The notes: generated by a model from the sequence alone, not told the origin. DNA of 64,000 nt from Anaerosomatales bacterium (GCA_030019445.1 JASEEU010000002.1:186995-250994), one strand, 5' to 3'. Shown: positions 50,793-59,787, counted from the first letter of the stretch. Program-made: numbers and translations.

Positions 50793-52783
50793 GCGGTCGC
50801 GTCGTCGCGCGTCCCGCTATCGGCGTCACCTGGCATAGTAGCAGCACTCCCCGCGTCGGGTCGCCCGTTCCTGCCGTTGGGGGCGGCTGCCGACACGCGC
50901 CTCCGGATGAAGACGAGCAGCCCGATGAGCACCAGGATGACCATCCCGACCATCGCGAGGCGGTCGAGGTACGATGCGCGGACCGTGACGGTCGATTCGG
51001 CGATCTTGAGGTCACCCGCCCACACGGACACGCGCACGTCGTCAGCGACCGCGCGACCCAAGTCGACGGGGACGGTGAGGTAGTTGTCCGAGGGGGCCAA
51101 CGTCAGCGTCGCCTCGAACGAGCGCGGCTGCACCTCCGCCGCGTTCACGCGCACGGTCACCGAGAGCTCCCGCTCGGAGGCGTTGAGCACCGCGAGCGGC
51201 ATCTCCCCGGTGCGGTCGGCGAGCGTGACGTCGCGCGCGTCGAGCGTGACCGCCGAGAAGACCCGGTCCGCCGCCTCCCGAGCCGTTGCGGCGTACGACC
51301 GCCCGCGCTCCCAGGTGCCGTCGGTGCCCTGCCACAACCCGCTCTCGGCGATGAGCAGCGAGCGGGTCGCCTCGGCCAGCACCGGGTCAGTGGCGCTCAC
51401 GGCAGCCCTGAGGGCCTGGAGCCGGCGGCGGACGCCGGCGATCTCGTCCCAGTAGCCGGTGGGGGCGGAGGTGGCTCCCGCCTCGTCGTCGAGCGTGACG
51501 GTGGCCGCCCCGCGGAGGACTGATGCCTCCTCGGCGGTCACCGGCTCTGTCCAAGGCAGCGCCTGGACCGCGTCGAGGAGGGCGATCGCGTCGGCCGCGG
51601 TCGTGTCGGACCCGAGTTCGATGAGGACCACAGCAGCCGCGGGGCGAACCGCGTCCCCGGCGGGGAACGCGAGGTCGAAGAGGCGGTCCTCGATGGCGCG
51701 CTCGCCGCCGGTCACTGCCGCGGCGAGGTCGGCGTCGGTGATGAGCGCGGTGAGCCCGGTGTCCTCGATGGCGACCGGGCCGACGAGCGGCGCCTCGCCG
51801 GTGGCCCGGACGGCGTCTCCGTGCACAACCACGTGCGTGACGCCGGCCGCCTCGGCAGGAGCGACCGCCTGCGGCGTCAGCACGCCGCCGAACGCGGCGC
51901 CCGCCGAGGGTGCGAGCCCGAGCGCAGCGGTGAAGGTGGCCTCCCCGAGCGCAAGATGGTCGGCGAGGTCGGCGGTCGCGTCGATGCTCGCCAGACCTGC
52001 GAGGTCGGGCTCCGCGTAGGGCACGTCGAGCAACTGCATGCGGCCCGTCCCGGCCGCCTCTGAGACCGCCTCGAGCGTAGTGGCGTAGCGCAGCGACGCC
52101 TCGTCCTCGGGTCCCACCGCCTGGGCGGCCGCCGACTCGGTGGTCTCGTAGCCGTCGACGGCGCGGGACCACTCCTCGAGCGTGATCGGCGCGAGCGCAA
52201 GCGAACAGCGTGCGCCGGGTCGCTGGAGCACATAGGCTGAGAGCGCCGCGGCGGCGTCGGGGGCCTGACGCGCGGCGGGGTCGATCGCGAAGCGGCCGTC
52301 CGGGTCGAGGCCGGGCGTCTCGGCGATGCGTACGACGACCGCCACCGGCAACGGCGGCACGTCTGGGTCGAGCACGAGCATCCGGCCCTCGACGGTCGTG
52401 GGCTCCGAGCCGGACGCGAGGATGCGGGCCTCGAGCGGGTACCGGCCCGGCGTCAGGGAGAGCTCGGCGAGCTCGCGCGAGAAGGCGATCTCGACGGCGC
52501 CGGCCCCGACGTCGTGGCGCACCTCGGTCTTCTGGTAGAGGAGGCGTCCGTCGGGGCGGAACGCGCGCAGGCGGACCTCGAAGTACTCCGCCGGCTGCGA
52601 GAGCGTGGTCCTCACCGTGACGCCGAGCGCCCCCGCGGGGGTGACCGCCACCGCCGTCTGGCGCAGCGTGATATCGACGTGCTGAGCGTTCGGTTGCGCC
52701 GCGGCGGGGGCAAGGCTGCCGAGAAGCACCGCGACGCAGAGGAGCGTCGCGATGGTCGCGTGTGCGGCTGTCTGTCTCGGCAC
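50789..52783 (-). CDS. Secreted, C-terminally anchored DUF6049-like protein
   Basis: A 664-residue protein with a signal peptide (residues 1-29, ending APAAAQ), a large extracytoplasmic region, and a single C-terminal membrane helix (about 610-632) followed by a basic cytoplasmic tail. The layout (beta-rich N-terminus, polysaccharide-deacetylase-like middle lacking clear catalytic residues, late beta-sandwich) recalls actinobacterial DUF6049 proteins, which lie near cell-envelope export genes. Function is unknown. It overlaps the PIN-TPR gene by four bases. Confidence 0.65.
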   Translation of the reverse strand: MPRQTAAHATIATLLCVAVLLGSLAPAAAQPNAQHVDITLRQTAVAVTPAGALGVTVRTTLSQPAEYFEVRLRAFRPDGRLLYQKTEVRHDVGAGAVEIAFSRELAELSLTPGRYPLEARILASGSEPTTVEGRMLVLDPDVPPLPVAVVVRIAETPGLDPDGRFAIDPAARQAPDAAAALSAYVLQRPGARCSLALAPITLEEWSRAVDGYETTESAAAQAVGPEDEASLRYATTLEAVSEAAGTGRMQLLDVPYAEPDLAGLASIDATADLADHLALGEATFTAALGLAPSAGAAFGGVLTPQAVAPAEAAGVTHVVVHGDAVRATGEAPLVGPVAIEDTGLTALITDADLAAAVTGGERAIEDRLFDLAFPAGDAVRPAAAVVLIELGSDTTAADAIALLDAVQALPWTEPVTAEEASVLRGAATVTLDDEAGATSAPTGYWDEIAGVRRRLQALRAAVSATDPVLAEATRSLLIAESGLWQGTDGTWERGRSYAATAREAADRVFSAVTLDARDVTLADRTGEMPLAVLNASERELSVTVRVNAAEVQPRSFEATLTLAPSDNYLTVPVDLGRAVADDVRVSVWAGDLKIAESTVTVRASYLDRLAMVGMVILVLIGLLVFIRRRVSAAAPNGRNGRPDAGSAATMPGDADSGTRDDATA

Positions 52784-52906
52784 GGTGGATCGGCTCCCGT
52801 CGGTGACGTGTCCCCCCAGCGGAGCAGGTGCGTTCGTGTACGATAGAGAACTTACGGGGAGAGATTATCTCACGAGCCGGGGGGCTGGACGAAGGGACGT
52901 TACCGG

Positions 52907-55270
52907 ATGTCGACACGCGATACGGACAGCAGCATACCGACGGTCCTCCCGCTGATCCCGCTGCGCGACCTCATCATCTTCCCCAACCTCGTGGTACCCC
53001 TCTTCGTCGGGCGCGAGCGCTCCATCAACGCGCTCGAAGAGGCGATGCGCACGGACCACATCGTTGCGCTCGTCACGCAGAAGACCGCCGAGACGCAGAA
53101 CCCCGAAGCCGACGACCTCTACGAGATCGGATGCGCGGTCACGATCCTGCAGGAGCTCAAGCTGCCCGACGGCACCGCCAAGGCGCTCGTCGAGGGCCAG
53201 CAGCGCTTCCGGATCCTCGAGTTCATCGAGATGGACCCGTATATGAAGGTGCGCGTCGAGCTGATCGACGAGGCCGAGGAGGCCGACGTCGAGACGCAGG
53301 CGCTCATGCGCACGCTGCTCGCCGACTTCGAGCACGCGTCCGAGCTCGGCAAGCCGATCCCGCAGGAGGTCCTCGTCGCCGCTTCGGGCATCGACGAGCC
53401 CGGAAGACTCGCGGACTTCGTCGCATTCCACCTCGCGCTCAAGGTCGAAGAGAAGCAGCAGATCCTCGAAGCGGTGGAGGCCAAGGAGCGGCTCCAGAAG
53501 ACCGCCGGCTTCCTGCGCAAGGAGATCGAGATCCTGGAGATCGGCTCCAAGATCCAGAACCGCGTCAAAGAGCAGATGTCCAAGACGCAGCGCGAGTACT
53601 TCCTCCGCGAGCAGATGAAGGCGATCCAGCAGGAGCTCGGCCAGTACGACGAGGTGCAGGCCGAGATGGACGAGTACCGCGAGAAGATCGCGGCGGCCGG
53701 CATGCCCGAGGATGTCGAGGAGAAGGCCCTCAAGGAGCTCGGCAGGCTGGAGAAGATGCCGCAGGCGGCTGCCGAGACGAGCGTGATCCGCACGTACCTC
53801 GACTGGCTTATCGGGCTCCCGTGGCAGGCGGAGGACGAGGAGAAGCTCGACCTCGTCGCCGCGCAGGAGATCCTCGACGAGGACCACTACGGCCTCGAGA
53901 AGGTCAAGGAGCGCGTGCTGGAGTACCTGGCGGTGCACAAGCTCACCGACCACATGCGCGGCCCGATCCTCTGCTTCGTCGGCCCGCCCGGCGTCGGCAA
54001 GACGTCTATCGGCAAGTCCATCGCGCGCGCGCTCGGCCGCAAGTTCATCCGTATGTCTCTGGGCGGCGTCCGCGACGAGGCCGAGATACGCGGCCATCGG
54101 CGTACGTACGTCGGCGCGCTGCCGGGGCGCATCATCCAGTCGATCAACCAGGTCGGGACGAAGAACCCGGTCTTCATGATGGACGAGGTCGACAAGGTCG
54201 GGGCGGACTTCCGCGGCGACCCGACCTCGGCGCTCCTCGAGGTGCTCGACCCCGAGCAGAACAACTCCTTCCAGGACCACTATCTCGAGGCGCCGTTCGA
54301 TCTCTCCAACGTCATGTTCATCACGACCGCCAACCTGCTCGATCCGATCCCACCCGCGCTGCGCGACCGCATGGAGGTCATCCACTTCCCGGGCTACACC
54401 GAGGACGAGAAGCTCCACATCGCGCGGCAGTACCTCATCCCCAAGCAGCTGACCGAGCATGGCCTCTCGGCCGGCAAGCTTGACATCAAGGACGACGCCA
54501 TCCGCGAGATCGTGCGCCGGTACACGCGTGAGGCCGGCGTCCGGAACCTGGAGCGCAACATCGCGGCGATCTGCCGCCAGGTGGCCCGCAAGGTGGTCGA
54601 AGGCAAGAAGGGTAAGACGACCGTCAGCATGCGCACCGTCGGCAAGTACCTCGGGCCGGCGAAGTTCAGCTTCGGGCTTGCCGAGAAGGACGATGAGGTC
54701 GGTGTCGCGACCGGGCTGGTCTGGACCGAGGTCGGCGGCGACGTGATCTTCATCGAGGCGACCAAGATGTCGGGCAAGGGCAAGCTGATCCTGACGGGGC
54801 AGCTCGGCGACGTCATGCGCGAGTCCGCGCAGGCCGCCGTCAGCTACATCCGGGCGCGCGCCGCGGACCTGGACGTCCCGGAGGACTTCAACGAGCAGTT
54901 CGACCTGCACATCCACGTGCCTGCAGCCGCCATACCCAAGGACGGCCCCTCGGCGGGTATCACCATGGCGGTCGCACTCACGTCGGTGCTCACCGGGACG
55001 CGCGTGCGGCGCGACGTTGCGATGACGGGTGAGATCACCCTGCGCGGCCGCGTCTTGCCCATCGGCGGCCTCAAGGAGAAGCTCCTTGCCGCGCACCGCG
55101 CCGGCATCAAGACGGTGCTCATACCCGCCGAGAACGAGCGCGATCTCGAGCTCGTGCCCGAGCACGTCCGGGATGAGATGGAGATCGTCCCGGTCGACCA
55201 CATGGACGCTGTCCTCCAGCGTGCCCTCGTCACCCCCTCCAAGCCCAAGAAGCGCACGCGCTCGTCCTGA
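52907..55270 (+). CDS. lon: ATP-dependent endopeptidase Lon
   Basis: A 787-residue LonA protease that degrades misfolded and regulatory proteins. It has an N-terminal substrate domain ([20 protein letters not shown]), a coiled region, AAA+ with Walker [10 protein letters not shown] (about 359) and Walker [11 protein letters not shown], and a protease domain with catalytic Ser in KDGPSAGI (about 682) and Lys in [13 protein letters not shown]. The ATG at 52907 follows GAAGGGACG. The promoter should lie in the 120 bases divergent from the DUF6049-like gene; TACGAT near 52839 is a candidate -10. Confidence 0.97.
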   Translation: MSTRDTDSSIPTVLPLIPLRDLIIFPNLVVPLFVGRERSINALEEAMRTDHIVALVTQKTAETQNPEADDLYEIGCAVTILQELKLPDGTAKALVEGQQRFRILEFIEMDPYMKVRVELIDEAEEADVETQALMRTLLADFEHASELGKPIPQEVLVAASGIDEPGRLADFVAFHLALKVEEKQQILEAVEAKERLQKTAGFLRKEIEILEIGSKIQNRVKEQMSKTQREYFLREQMKAIQQELGQYDEVQAEMDEYREKIAAAGMPEDVEEKALKELGRLEKMPQAAAETSVIRTYLDWLIGLPWQAEDEEKLDLVAAQEILDEDHYGLEKVKERVLEYLAVHKLTDHMRGPILCFVGPPGVGKTSIGKSIARALGRKFIRMSLGGVRDEAEIRGHRRTYVGALPGRIIQSINQVGTKNPVFMMDEVDKVGADFRGDPTSALLEVLDPEQNNSFQDHYLEAPFDLSNVMFITTANLLDPIPPALRDRMEVIHFPGYTEDEKLHIARQYLIPKQLTEHGLSAGKLDIKDDAIREIVRRYTREAGVRNLERNIAAICRQVARKVVEGKKGKTTVSMRTVGKYLGPAKFSFGLAEKDDEVGVATGLVWTEVGGDVIFIEATKMSGKGKLILTGQLGDVMRESAQAAVSYIRARAADLDVPEDFNEQFDLHIHVPAAAIPKDGPSAGITMAVALTSVLTGTRVRRDVAMTGEITLRGRVLPIGGLKEKLLAAHRAGIKTVLIPAENERDLELVPEHVRDEMEIVPVDHMDAVLQRALVTPSKPKKRTRSS

Positions 55271-55604
55271 CCGTCCCTTGATAGCTGCCGGTGCCAGCCG
55301 CCCGCGCGATCGGGTCCCTGCGCGGCCCGGCCGCCGCGGCATGCTGCCGCCTGTCTGACGGATGCTTCCCGGGCGTTACGCCCCCACTGTGACGGGTATC
55401 ACACTTCTTGAGACGAGCGCACGGACAGGCGCTCCCATAGGGCAGATGTCGAGAACGCAACGGGACACGCTGATCCATCACCTGAAGCGACGGTCACCGG
55501 GGTGATGGGGAGTGAGCGGTGAGACCGGCCCACGCGGGGCCGGTCTTTGTTTTTGCCCGTTCGCTGCGGCGCTATCGACAGACCGCCGAGGAGGTGGAGG
55601 GACG
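55271..55604. other. Long leader/intergenic region between lon and the surface-protein gene
   Basis: About 330 bases without a gene. Within 55380-55520 several segments can pair (CCATCACC with GGTGATGG, for example), and a strong terminator hairpin with a T-run closes the region 60 bases before the next ATG. It could be simply the lon terminator with a promoter beyond it, or a structured leader with attenuation. I could not match it to a known riboswitch class. Confidence 0.45.
55522..55555 (+). terminator. Rho-independent terminator or attenuator before the surface-protein gene
   Basis: A ten-base-pair perfect stem, AGACCGGCCC (55522-55531) with GGGCCGGTCT (55537-55546), is followed by TTGTTTTT, the best T-tract of any hairpin in the window. 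Being 250 bases after lon and only 50 before the next ATG, it is better placed as an attenuator than as a lon terminator. Confidence 0.75.
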
Positions 55605-58094
55605 ATGGCACGGATGATGAAGAGGAGGACCCGCTCGGTCCGGTTCTTCGCCACGTGGCTGACCATCGCATTGGTCGTCGCGATCGTGGCTCCGGGCTCA
55701 GTGGTCCTCGCGGACGATGGAGGACAGACCGCCGATGTCGGTGTAGCCGAGAAGGTCATCGACGAAGGCGCGGTCGACGGGGAGGAGAAGGCAGCCCCCG
55801 AACCCGAAGCGCCGGTCGATGCGGCGCCACCTGCGGAGGAGCCCCCGGCGGACGCGCCAGACGACACCGTCGAGCCAGTGCTGGTCGAGGCATCGGCCGA
55901 GTCGGCGCCTGTGACGGCCCAGGGTGAAACCGTCTCGCTCGGTGCAGGCGGTTCTCCGCCGACGGATCCGGGTGGGAATCCGCCACTGTGTGATCCCGGT
56001 GTTCGAATCGAGGGCGCGTCGGCGACCGAGCCCGGTGGGCCGACAGACGTCGAGAGCGGAACGTACACTGCTTCGAGCTCGCGGACCCATGCGAGCCCGA
56101 GCGCGCCCGCGGACTACGAGATCACCATCACCGTTCACAATAGCGAGTCCACTGGACCGTGGTTCGACTGGGTCTCCAACTACCCAGTCATGAAGGTCGT
56201 CGTGAAGGGTGGAAACGACTTCGCCACGTACCTGTACGATCCTGCCGCCTACTCCGGCACAGGGCTTCATGCTCCGACCAACCCCGCGAACGGGAAGTGG
56301 TACGGGCTCAGCCACATCGACTTCTGCTTCGGGGAGTGCGAGGAACCCGAGACAGGCTCGATCACTGCATGGAAGTGGGAGGACTTGAATGGCGACGGCG
56401 TGTGGCAGTCCGACGAGGAGCCCTTCGAGCCGCCGATCGCTGGATGGTCCATGACCATCAAAGACGGCGAAGACGATGTCGCTTCCGGGCTCACTGACGC
56501 CGACGGCAAGGTCGTCTTCAGCGGTCTGGATCTGGAAACGGAGTACACCGTCGTAGAGGGTAGCGACACCGATTTCTACCCGACGACGCCAGCGACGCAG
56601 TCGGTGTACGCGCAGAGCGACGGTGTCGATGTCTTCTTCGGCAACGCCGAGTACGCGATGATCGTCGTGACCAAGTTCCACGACCTGAACGGCGACGGCG
56701 TGTGGCAGTCCGATGAGGAGCCCTTCGAGCCCCCACTCGAGGGCTGGGAGTATGAGCTGTACGACGCCGAGGAGAGCTTGCTGGCGACCGGCACGACGGA
56801 CGTGGTAGGCGAGTTGGTCTTCGCCGGTCTTGAGGTCGGGAGCTATTCAGTCACAGAGGTCGTCAAGCCGGGGTGGGCACTTACCACGCCGAACGATGTC
56901 GATGTCACGTTGATGTCGGGTGAGACGGCTGACGTGCTGTTCGGCAACGGGGAAGTCCTGTACGTGAAGACGTTCGAGTTCACCTATCCGGACAAGCCGG
57001 CCGGCGTCGACCTTAAGGTGACGTTCGACCTCAACGGTGAGCCGGAGAGCCTGTGGCTGACCGGCGAGGGTCCGGTGTACTCCGCCGAGATCGATGTGCC
57101 GTACCCGTATGAGATCGCCAACGTGGTCTGGTGGGCGGATGGACCTGACGGTCTCGTTGCGCTCGGCGAGACGCCGGGCGAGACGCTCGAGGGTGACCTC
57201 ACCAACGAGTTCGAGTACGATCCGTCGCTCTCCGGTCATAAGTTCAACGACTACAGCGAGGACGGCATCTGGGATGGCGATGAGCCGCCGATCGAGGGAT
57301 GGACGATCTTCCTGTATCGGGTCATCCCGCAAGACGTGGAGCTCTATGCCGTTCCCCCGCTGATCCCGGGCCTTGAGTTCGTGGCGAGCACGCTCACGGA
57401 CGAGAACGGCTACTACGAGTTCTCGGGCATGCTGCCTGGTCTGTACGTCCTGATAGAGGATCTGCCTGTAGGCTGGACGCAGTCAGTGGCGCCGGAAGGG
57501 CCGTTCCTGGTGGAGCATGGCACCGCGCTCGAGGATCTCGATTTCGGGAACTACGAGCCGTTCGTGCCCTTCACCGAGCTGGATCTGGCGATCCTGAAGG
57601 AGGCCAGCGCGGACGAGGCGGACCCGGGCGACACGGTCGACTACACCCTGACGTACTGGAACAACGGCGAGCTGCCGGCCACCGACTTCACGATCACCGA
57701 TGATTTCGACGAGCGGTACGTGGAGGAGGTCTTCGACGTCAGCGATGGCGGCGTGGTGGACATGGTCAACGGCACCATCACGTGGGACCTGGCGGGACCG
57801 CTCGCGATGGAGGACGGCGAGAAGACGCTTACCTACTCGGTGCGTCTGATCGAGGACATGCCGGAAGATGAGACCAACGTCGACAACGTCGTCGTCATCG
57901 AGCACCCGCGCGACACGGATCCGAGCAACAACACCGATGACTGGCGTGTCGTGGTGGACAACCCGGCGCTTCCGTTCACCGAGGAAGAGCCGTTCCTGCC
58001 GTTCACCGGCGGTAGCCTTGCGATGCTCATCGGTGCCGCGCTTGCGAGCGCCGGCATCGGTGTCGCGCTGCGACGTCGTCGTAGGGATGCGTGA
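55605..58094 (+). CDS. LPFTG-anchored surface protein with SdrD B-like repeats
   Basis: An 829-residue wall protein. It has a signal peptide (about 1-36), an acidic Pro/Glu-rich stalk, an unassigned domain (about 125-255), three SdrD/Cna-B-like units (two nearly identical WQSDEEPFEPP copies and DGIWDGDEPPIEGW) with Ca-binding-like DLNGDGVW loops, a DUF11 domain (about 660-780), and a sortase signal LPFTGG followed by a helix and a tail of five Arg. Such proteins mediate adhesion. A second LPFT lies a few residues upstream. The ribosome binding site is GAGGAGGTGGAGG. Confidence 0.88.
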   Translation: MARMMKRRTRSVRFFATWLTIALVVAIVAPGSVVLADDGGQTADVGVAEKVIDEGAVDGEEKAAPEPEAPVDAAPPAEEPPADAPDDTVEPVLVEASAESAPVTAQGETVSLGAGGSPPTDPGGNPPLCDPGVRIEGASATEPGGPTDVESGTYTASSSRTHASPSAPADYEITITVHNSESTGPWFDWVSNYPVMKVVVKGGNDFATYLYDPAAYSGTGLHAPTNPANGKWYGLSHIDFCFGECEEPETGSITAWKWEDLNGDGVWQSDEEPFEPPIAGWSMTIKDGEDDVASGLTDADGKVVFSGLDLETEYTVVEGSDTDFYPTTPATQSVYAQSDGVDVFFGNAEYAMIVVTKFHDLNGDGVWQSDEEPFEPPLEGWEYELYDAEESLLATGTTDVVGELVFAGLEVGSYSVTEVVKPGWALTTPNDVDVTLMSGETADVLFGNGEVLYVKTFEFTYPDKPAGVDLKVTFDLNGEPESLWLTGEGPVYSAEIDVPYPYEIANVVWWADGPDGLVALGETPGETLEGDLTNEFEYDPSLSGHKFNDYSEDGIWDGDEPPIEGWTIFLYRVIPQDVELYAVPPLIPGLEFVASTLTDENGYYEFSGMLPGLYVLIEDLPVGWTQSVAPEGPFLVEHGTALEDLDFGNYEPFVPFTELDLAILKEASADEADPGDTVDYTLTYWNNGELPATDFTITDDFDERYVEEVFDVSDGGVVDMVNGTITWDLAGPLAMEDGEKTLTYSVRLIEDMPEDETNVDNVVVIEHPRDTDPSNNTDDWRVVVDNPALPFTEEEPFLPFTGGSLAMLIGAALASAGIGVALRRRRRDA
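56391..56431 (+). repeat. Repeat unit in the surface-protein gene, copy 1
   Basis: A 41-base stretch that recurs exactly 300 bases later (56691-56731) with a single silent change (GAC to GAT). It encodes GDGVWQSDEEPFEP. Recent duplication or gene conversion of a B-like repeat is implied. Confidence 0.8.
56691..56731 (+). repeat. Repeat unit in the surface-protein gene, copy 2
   Basis: The second copy of the 41-base stretch at 56391-56431. Recombination between copies would delete or add one 100-residue repeat unit in frame. Confidence 0.8.
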
Positions 58095-58118
58095 TCCCGA
58101 CAGTCCGTCACCAACGGG

Positions 58119-58142
58119 ACGGGGCCGCGCGAGCGGCCCCGT
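58119..58142 (+). terminator. Terminator of the surface-protein gene
   Basis: ACGGGGCCGC and GCGGCCCCGT form a perfect ten-base-pair stem around GCGA, followed by TCT, 25 bases after the stop codon. Confidence 0.7.
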
Positions 58143-58154
58143 TCTGCATATGAC

Positions 58155-58183
58155 GAAGCCCCGGGAGGGAGGACCGGGGCTTC
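58155..58183. terminator. Hairpin between convergent genes
   Basis: GAAGCCCCGG and CCGGGGCTTC pair perfectly around nine bases. It follows the previous hairpin and precedes the end of the minus-strand gene, so it probably ends that transcript. Confidence 0.6.
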
Positions 58184-58209
58184 ATCCGTTCGGCTCGTGG
58201 TGCTCGGTC

Positions 58210-58773
58210 TCAGTTGGGCGGTACGTTCTCGCCCCAGTCGATGACGCCGTTGTCACGCCAGTCGATGATGTGCCAGATCTCGTGGCCGATGATGCGCTCC
58301 AGGCTGGCGGTGTGGCTCGGGCTGATGACGATGCGGCCTGACTTGTAGTAGCAGATCGCCTGGTAGCCGCGCGCGTCGCCGAAGCTCACCGTGCTGCCCT
58401 TGAGGATCGGGTACTTCGCGATGTAGCCGGCGAGGATCGATTGCGCGCGCGAGAGCTCGCTCGTGGACGAGGAGCTCGAACTCGTGCTCGTGGACGTGCG
58501 CGCTGCCGTCCAGCTCTTGGTGACCGTCGAGACCCGCTTGACCGGCGTCGCGGTCTTCGCCGCGGCGGCGGCGCGGAGGACGGTGCGCGAGTCGGAGAGG
58601 ATCTTGACCGGCTCCGCGTCGAGCGTCGCCAGCTTGGCCGAGACGGTCACACGCTGGGCCGCGGACGCGCTCTGCGGCGCGGAGGCCACGCCGAGCGTGA
58701 GCAGCGCGACGAGCGCAAGCGCGAGCAGCCCTGCGGTGGCGGTGCGCGCCGGTCGGTTCCTGAGTGACTTCAT
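58210..58773 (-). CDS. Secreted HExxH protein, putative zinc metallopeptidase under c-di-GMP control
   Basis: A 187-residue exported protein. A signal peptide covers about 1-40 (LLALALVALLTLGVASAPQSASA). A low-complexity Ser/Thr linker near 92-106 precedes a compact C-terminal domain containing GHEIWHIID (residues 163-171), a zinc-binding HExxH motif followed by an Asp that could be the third ligand. No family was recognised. The transcript begins with a c-di-GMP-I riboswitch, and the neighbours are a wall-anchored surface protein and a sortase. The ATG follows AAGGGGCGATCCAC. Confidence 0.7.
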   Translation of the reverse strand: MKSLRNRPARTATAGLLALALVALLTLGVASAPQSASAAQRVTVSAKLATLDAEPVKILSDSRTVLRAAAAAKTATPVKRVSTVTKSWTAARTSTSTSSSSSSTSELSRAQSILAGYIAKYPILKGSTVSFGDARGYQAICYYKSGRIVISPSHTASLERIIGHEIWHIIDWRDNGVIDWGENVPPN

Positions 58774-58805
58774 GTGGATCGCCCCTTGTCGATGCTGAGC
58801 GACAT

Positions 58806-58847
58806 ACGGCCCGACTCCCCCGCAAACAGCGCCGGGATGTCGGGCCG
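58806..58847 (-). promoter_or_regulatory. Expression platform hairpin of the riboswitch
   Basis: On the minus strand CGGCCCGAC and GTCGGGCCG form a nine-base-pair stem, extendable by TCCC/GGGGA. The 3' arm, CGGGCCGT (58813-58806), is also complementary to ACGGCCCG inside the aptamer (58947-58940), so the two structures could exclude each other. No U-tract follows, so translational control or a weak terminator are both possible. Confidence 0.5.
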
Positions 58848-58859
58848 ATACACGTGTCG

Positions 58860-58960
58860 ACTCAACCTCGGCAGTCCGGCTGTCGTAGGAGGCCTTCTGC
58901 CTCCGGTAGACCCGTGACTTTGCGAAGCGCGCCTTTCGGCGGGCCGTGCCTTTTTCGGGG
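58860..58960 (-). promoter_or_regulatory. Cyclic di-GMP-I (GEMM-I) riboswitch aptamer
   Basis: Read on the minus strand, the leader contains the landmarks of the c-di-GMP-I class: AAAAAGGCACGG, a hairpin CGCC-GAAA-GGCG with GAAA tetraloop, CGCAAAGTCACGGGTCTACC, a receptor hairpin GGAGGC..GCCTCC, then TACGACAGCCGGACTGCCGAGG. The CGCAAAG..ACGGGTCTA and TACGACAGCCGG segments are close to consensus. The switch lies about 90 bases upstream of the secreted HExxH gene. Confidence 0.85.
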
Positions 58961-59100
58961 AGCGGTTCCGATGTTCGCTTGTCAAACGCCGTACACTGTC
59001 ACTATCGGCATCGGGCGCGTGCTCCTTTACCGTTGGCGTGTAACGGATGTCACAACACCCGGTGATCGCTGTCACAGACTGGAAGCACGAGGTGGGCTCG

Positions 59101-59781
59101 ATGGCCGAACGGCGCACGACTATACCTGTCAGCGCTGTGGCGGGCAATGTCTTTCTCGGGATCGCAATCGGTCTTCTCGGCTACTACGCGCTCACGAGCG
59201 GACTGGCGTGGCTCGAGCAGCGCCAGCTGCGGGGAGAGCTCGAACCGCTCGGCGCCGTCGCGCGGGCACAGAGCTCGGAGATAGCGGTAGAGAGCGGACC
59301 GCGCCTCGACTTCGAGGGATGGGAAGGCGAGGACCGCGCGTACTGGGAGGCGTTGCCGGACGGGGGCGTCTTCGGGAGGATCGTCATCGAGCGGATGGAA
59401 CTCGATGCGGTCGTGGTGAAGGGCGTCGGAACCGAGGAGCTGAAGCGCGGGCCCGGGTGGATCGACTGGACCCAGGTGCCTGGCCCGGAGGGGACGTTCG
59501 GCGTCGCGGGCCACCGAACCACGTACGGCGCGCCGTTCCGTGACCTCGACAGGCTGGTCGAAGGCGACGTCATCACGTTCCTCTCACCGTACCGGCGGTA
59601 CGTCTACATCGTGTCAGGGACCGAGATCGTGACGCCGGACCGCGGGGACGTGCTCTTCCCGGGAGACGAGCCGATGCTCGGGCTCTCCGCGTGTCACCCT
59701 CCGTACAGTGCGGCGTACCGCTACATCGTCCATGCGAGATTGGCCGAGGTCCGTCGAATCAGCGACGGGCCGGAAGGGTAG
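59101..59781 (+). CDS. Class E-like sortase
   Basis: A 226-residue membrane transpeptidase that joins surface proteins to peptidoglycan. It has one N-terminal membrane helix (about 12-35) and catalytic residues His in VAGHRTTYGAPF, Cys in LSACHPPYSAAYRYIV and the following Arg. The ACHPPYS pattern is that of class E, whose known substrates carry LAxTG; the nearby surface protein has LPFTG. ATG 59101 is preferred to one 54 bases upstream because GAGGTGGG precedes it. Confidence 0.87.
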   Translation: MAERRTTIPVSAVAGNVFLGIAIGLLGYYALTSGLAWLEQRQLRGELEPLGAVARAQSSEIAVESGPRLDFEGWEGEDRAYWEALPDGGVFGRIVIERMELDAVVVKGVGTEELKRGPGWIDWTQVPGPEGTFGVAGHRTTYGAPFRDLDRLVEGDVITFLSPYRRYVYIVSGTEIVTPDRGDVLFPGDEPMLGLSACHPPYSAAYRYIVHARLAEVRRISDGPEG

Positions 59782-59787
59782 GGCTGC

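Larger units (their letters stand above)
58774..59100. other. Divergent regulatory region between the HExxH gene and the sortase
   Basis: Holds the riboswitch and its platform on the minus strand, and the promoters of both genes in about 58970-59045. A TTTGACA lies at about 58981-58988 read on the minus strand, and GTACACT at 58991-58997 on the plus strand. Individual promoters are not certain. Confidence 0.5.

Noticed and set aside
52865-55342. An 825-codon minus-strand frame opposite lon
   Set aside because: Codon-position shadow of lon; no recognisable domain and no ribosome binding site.
55400-55520. Possible second c-di-GMP riboswitch ahead of the surface-protein gene
   Set aside because: GGGCAGATG and AACGCAACGGGAC vaguely resemble GEMM-I pieces, but there is no GNRA hairpin between them and no receptor helix, so I did not call it.
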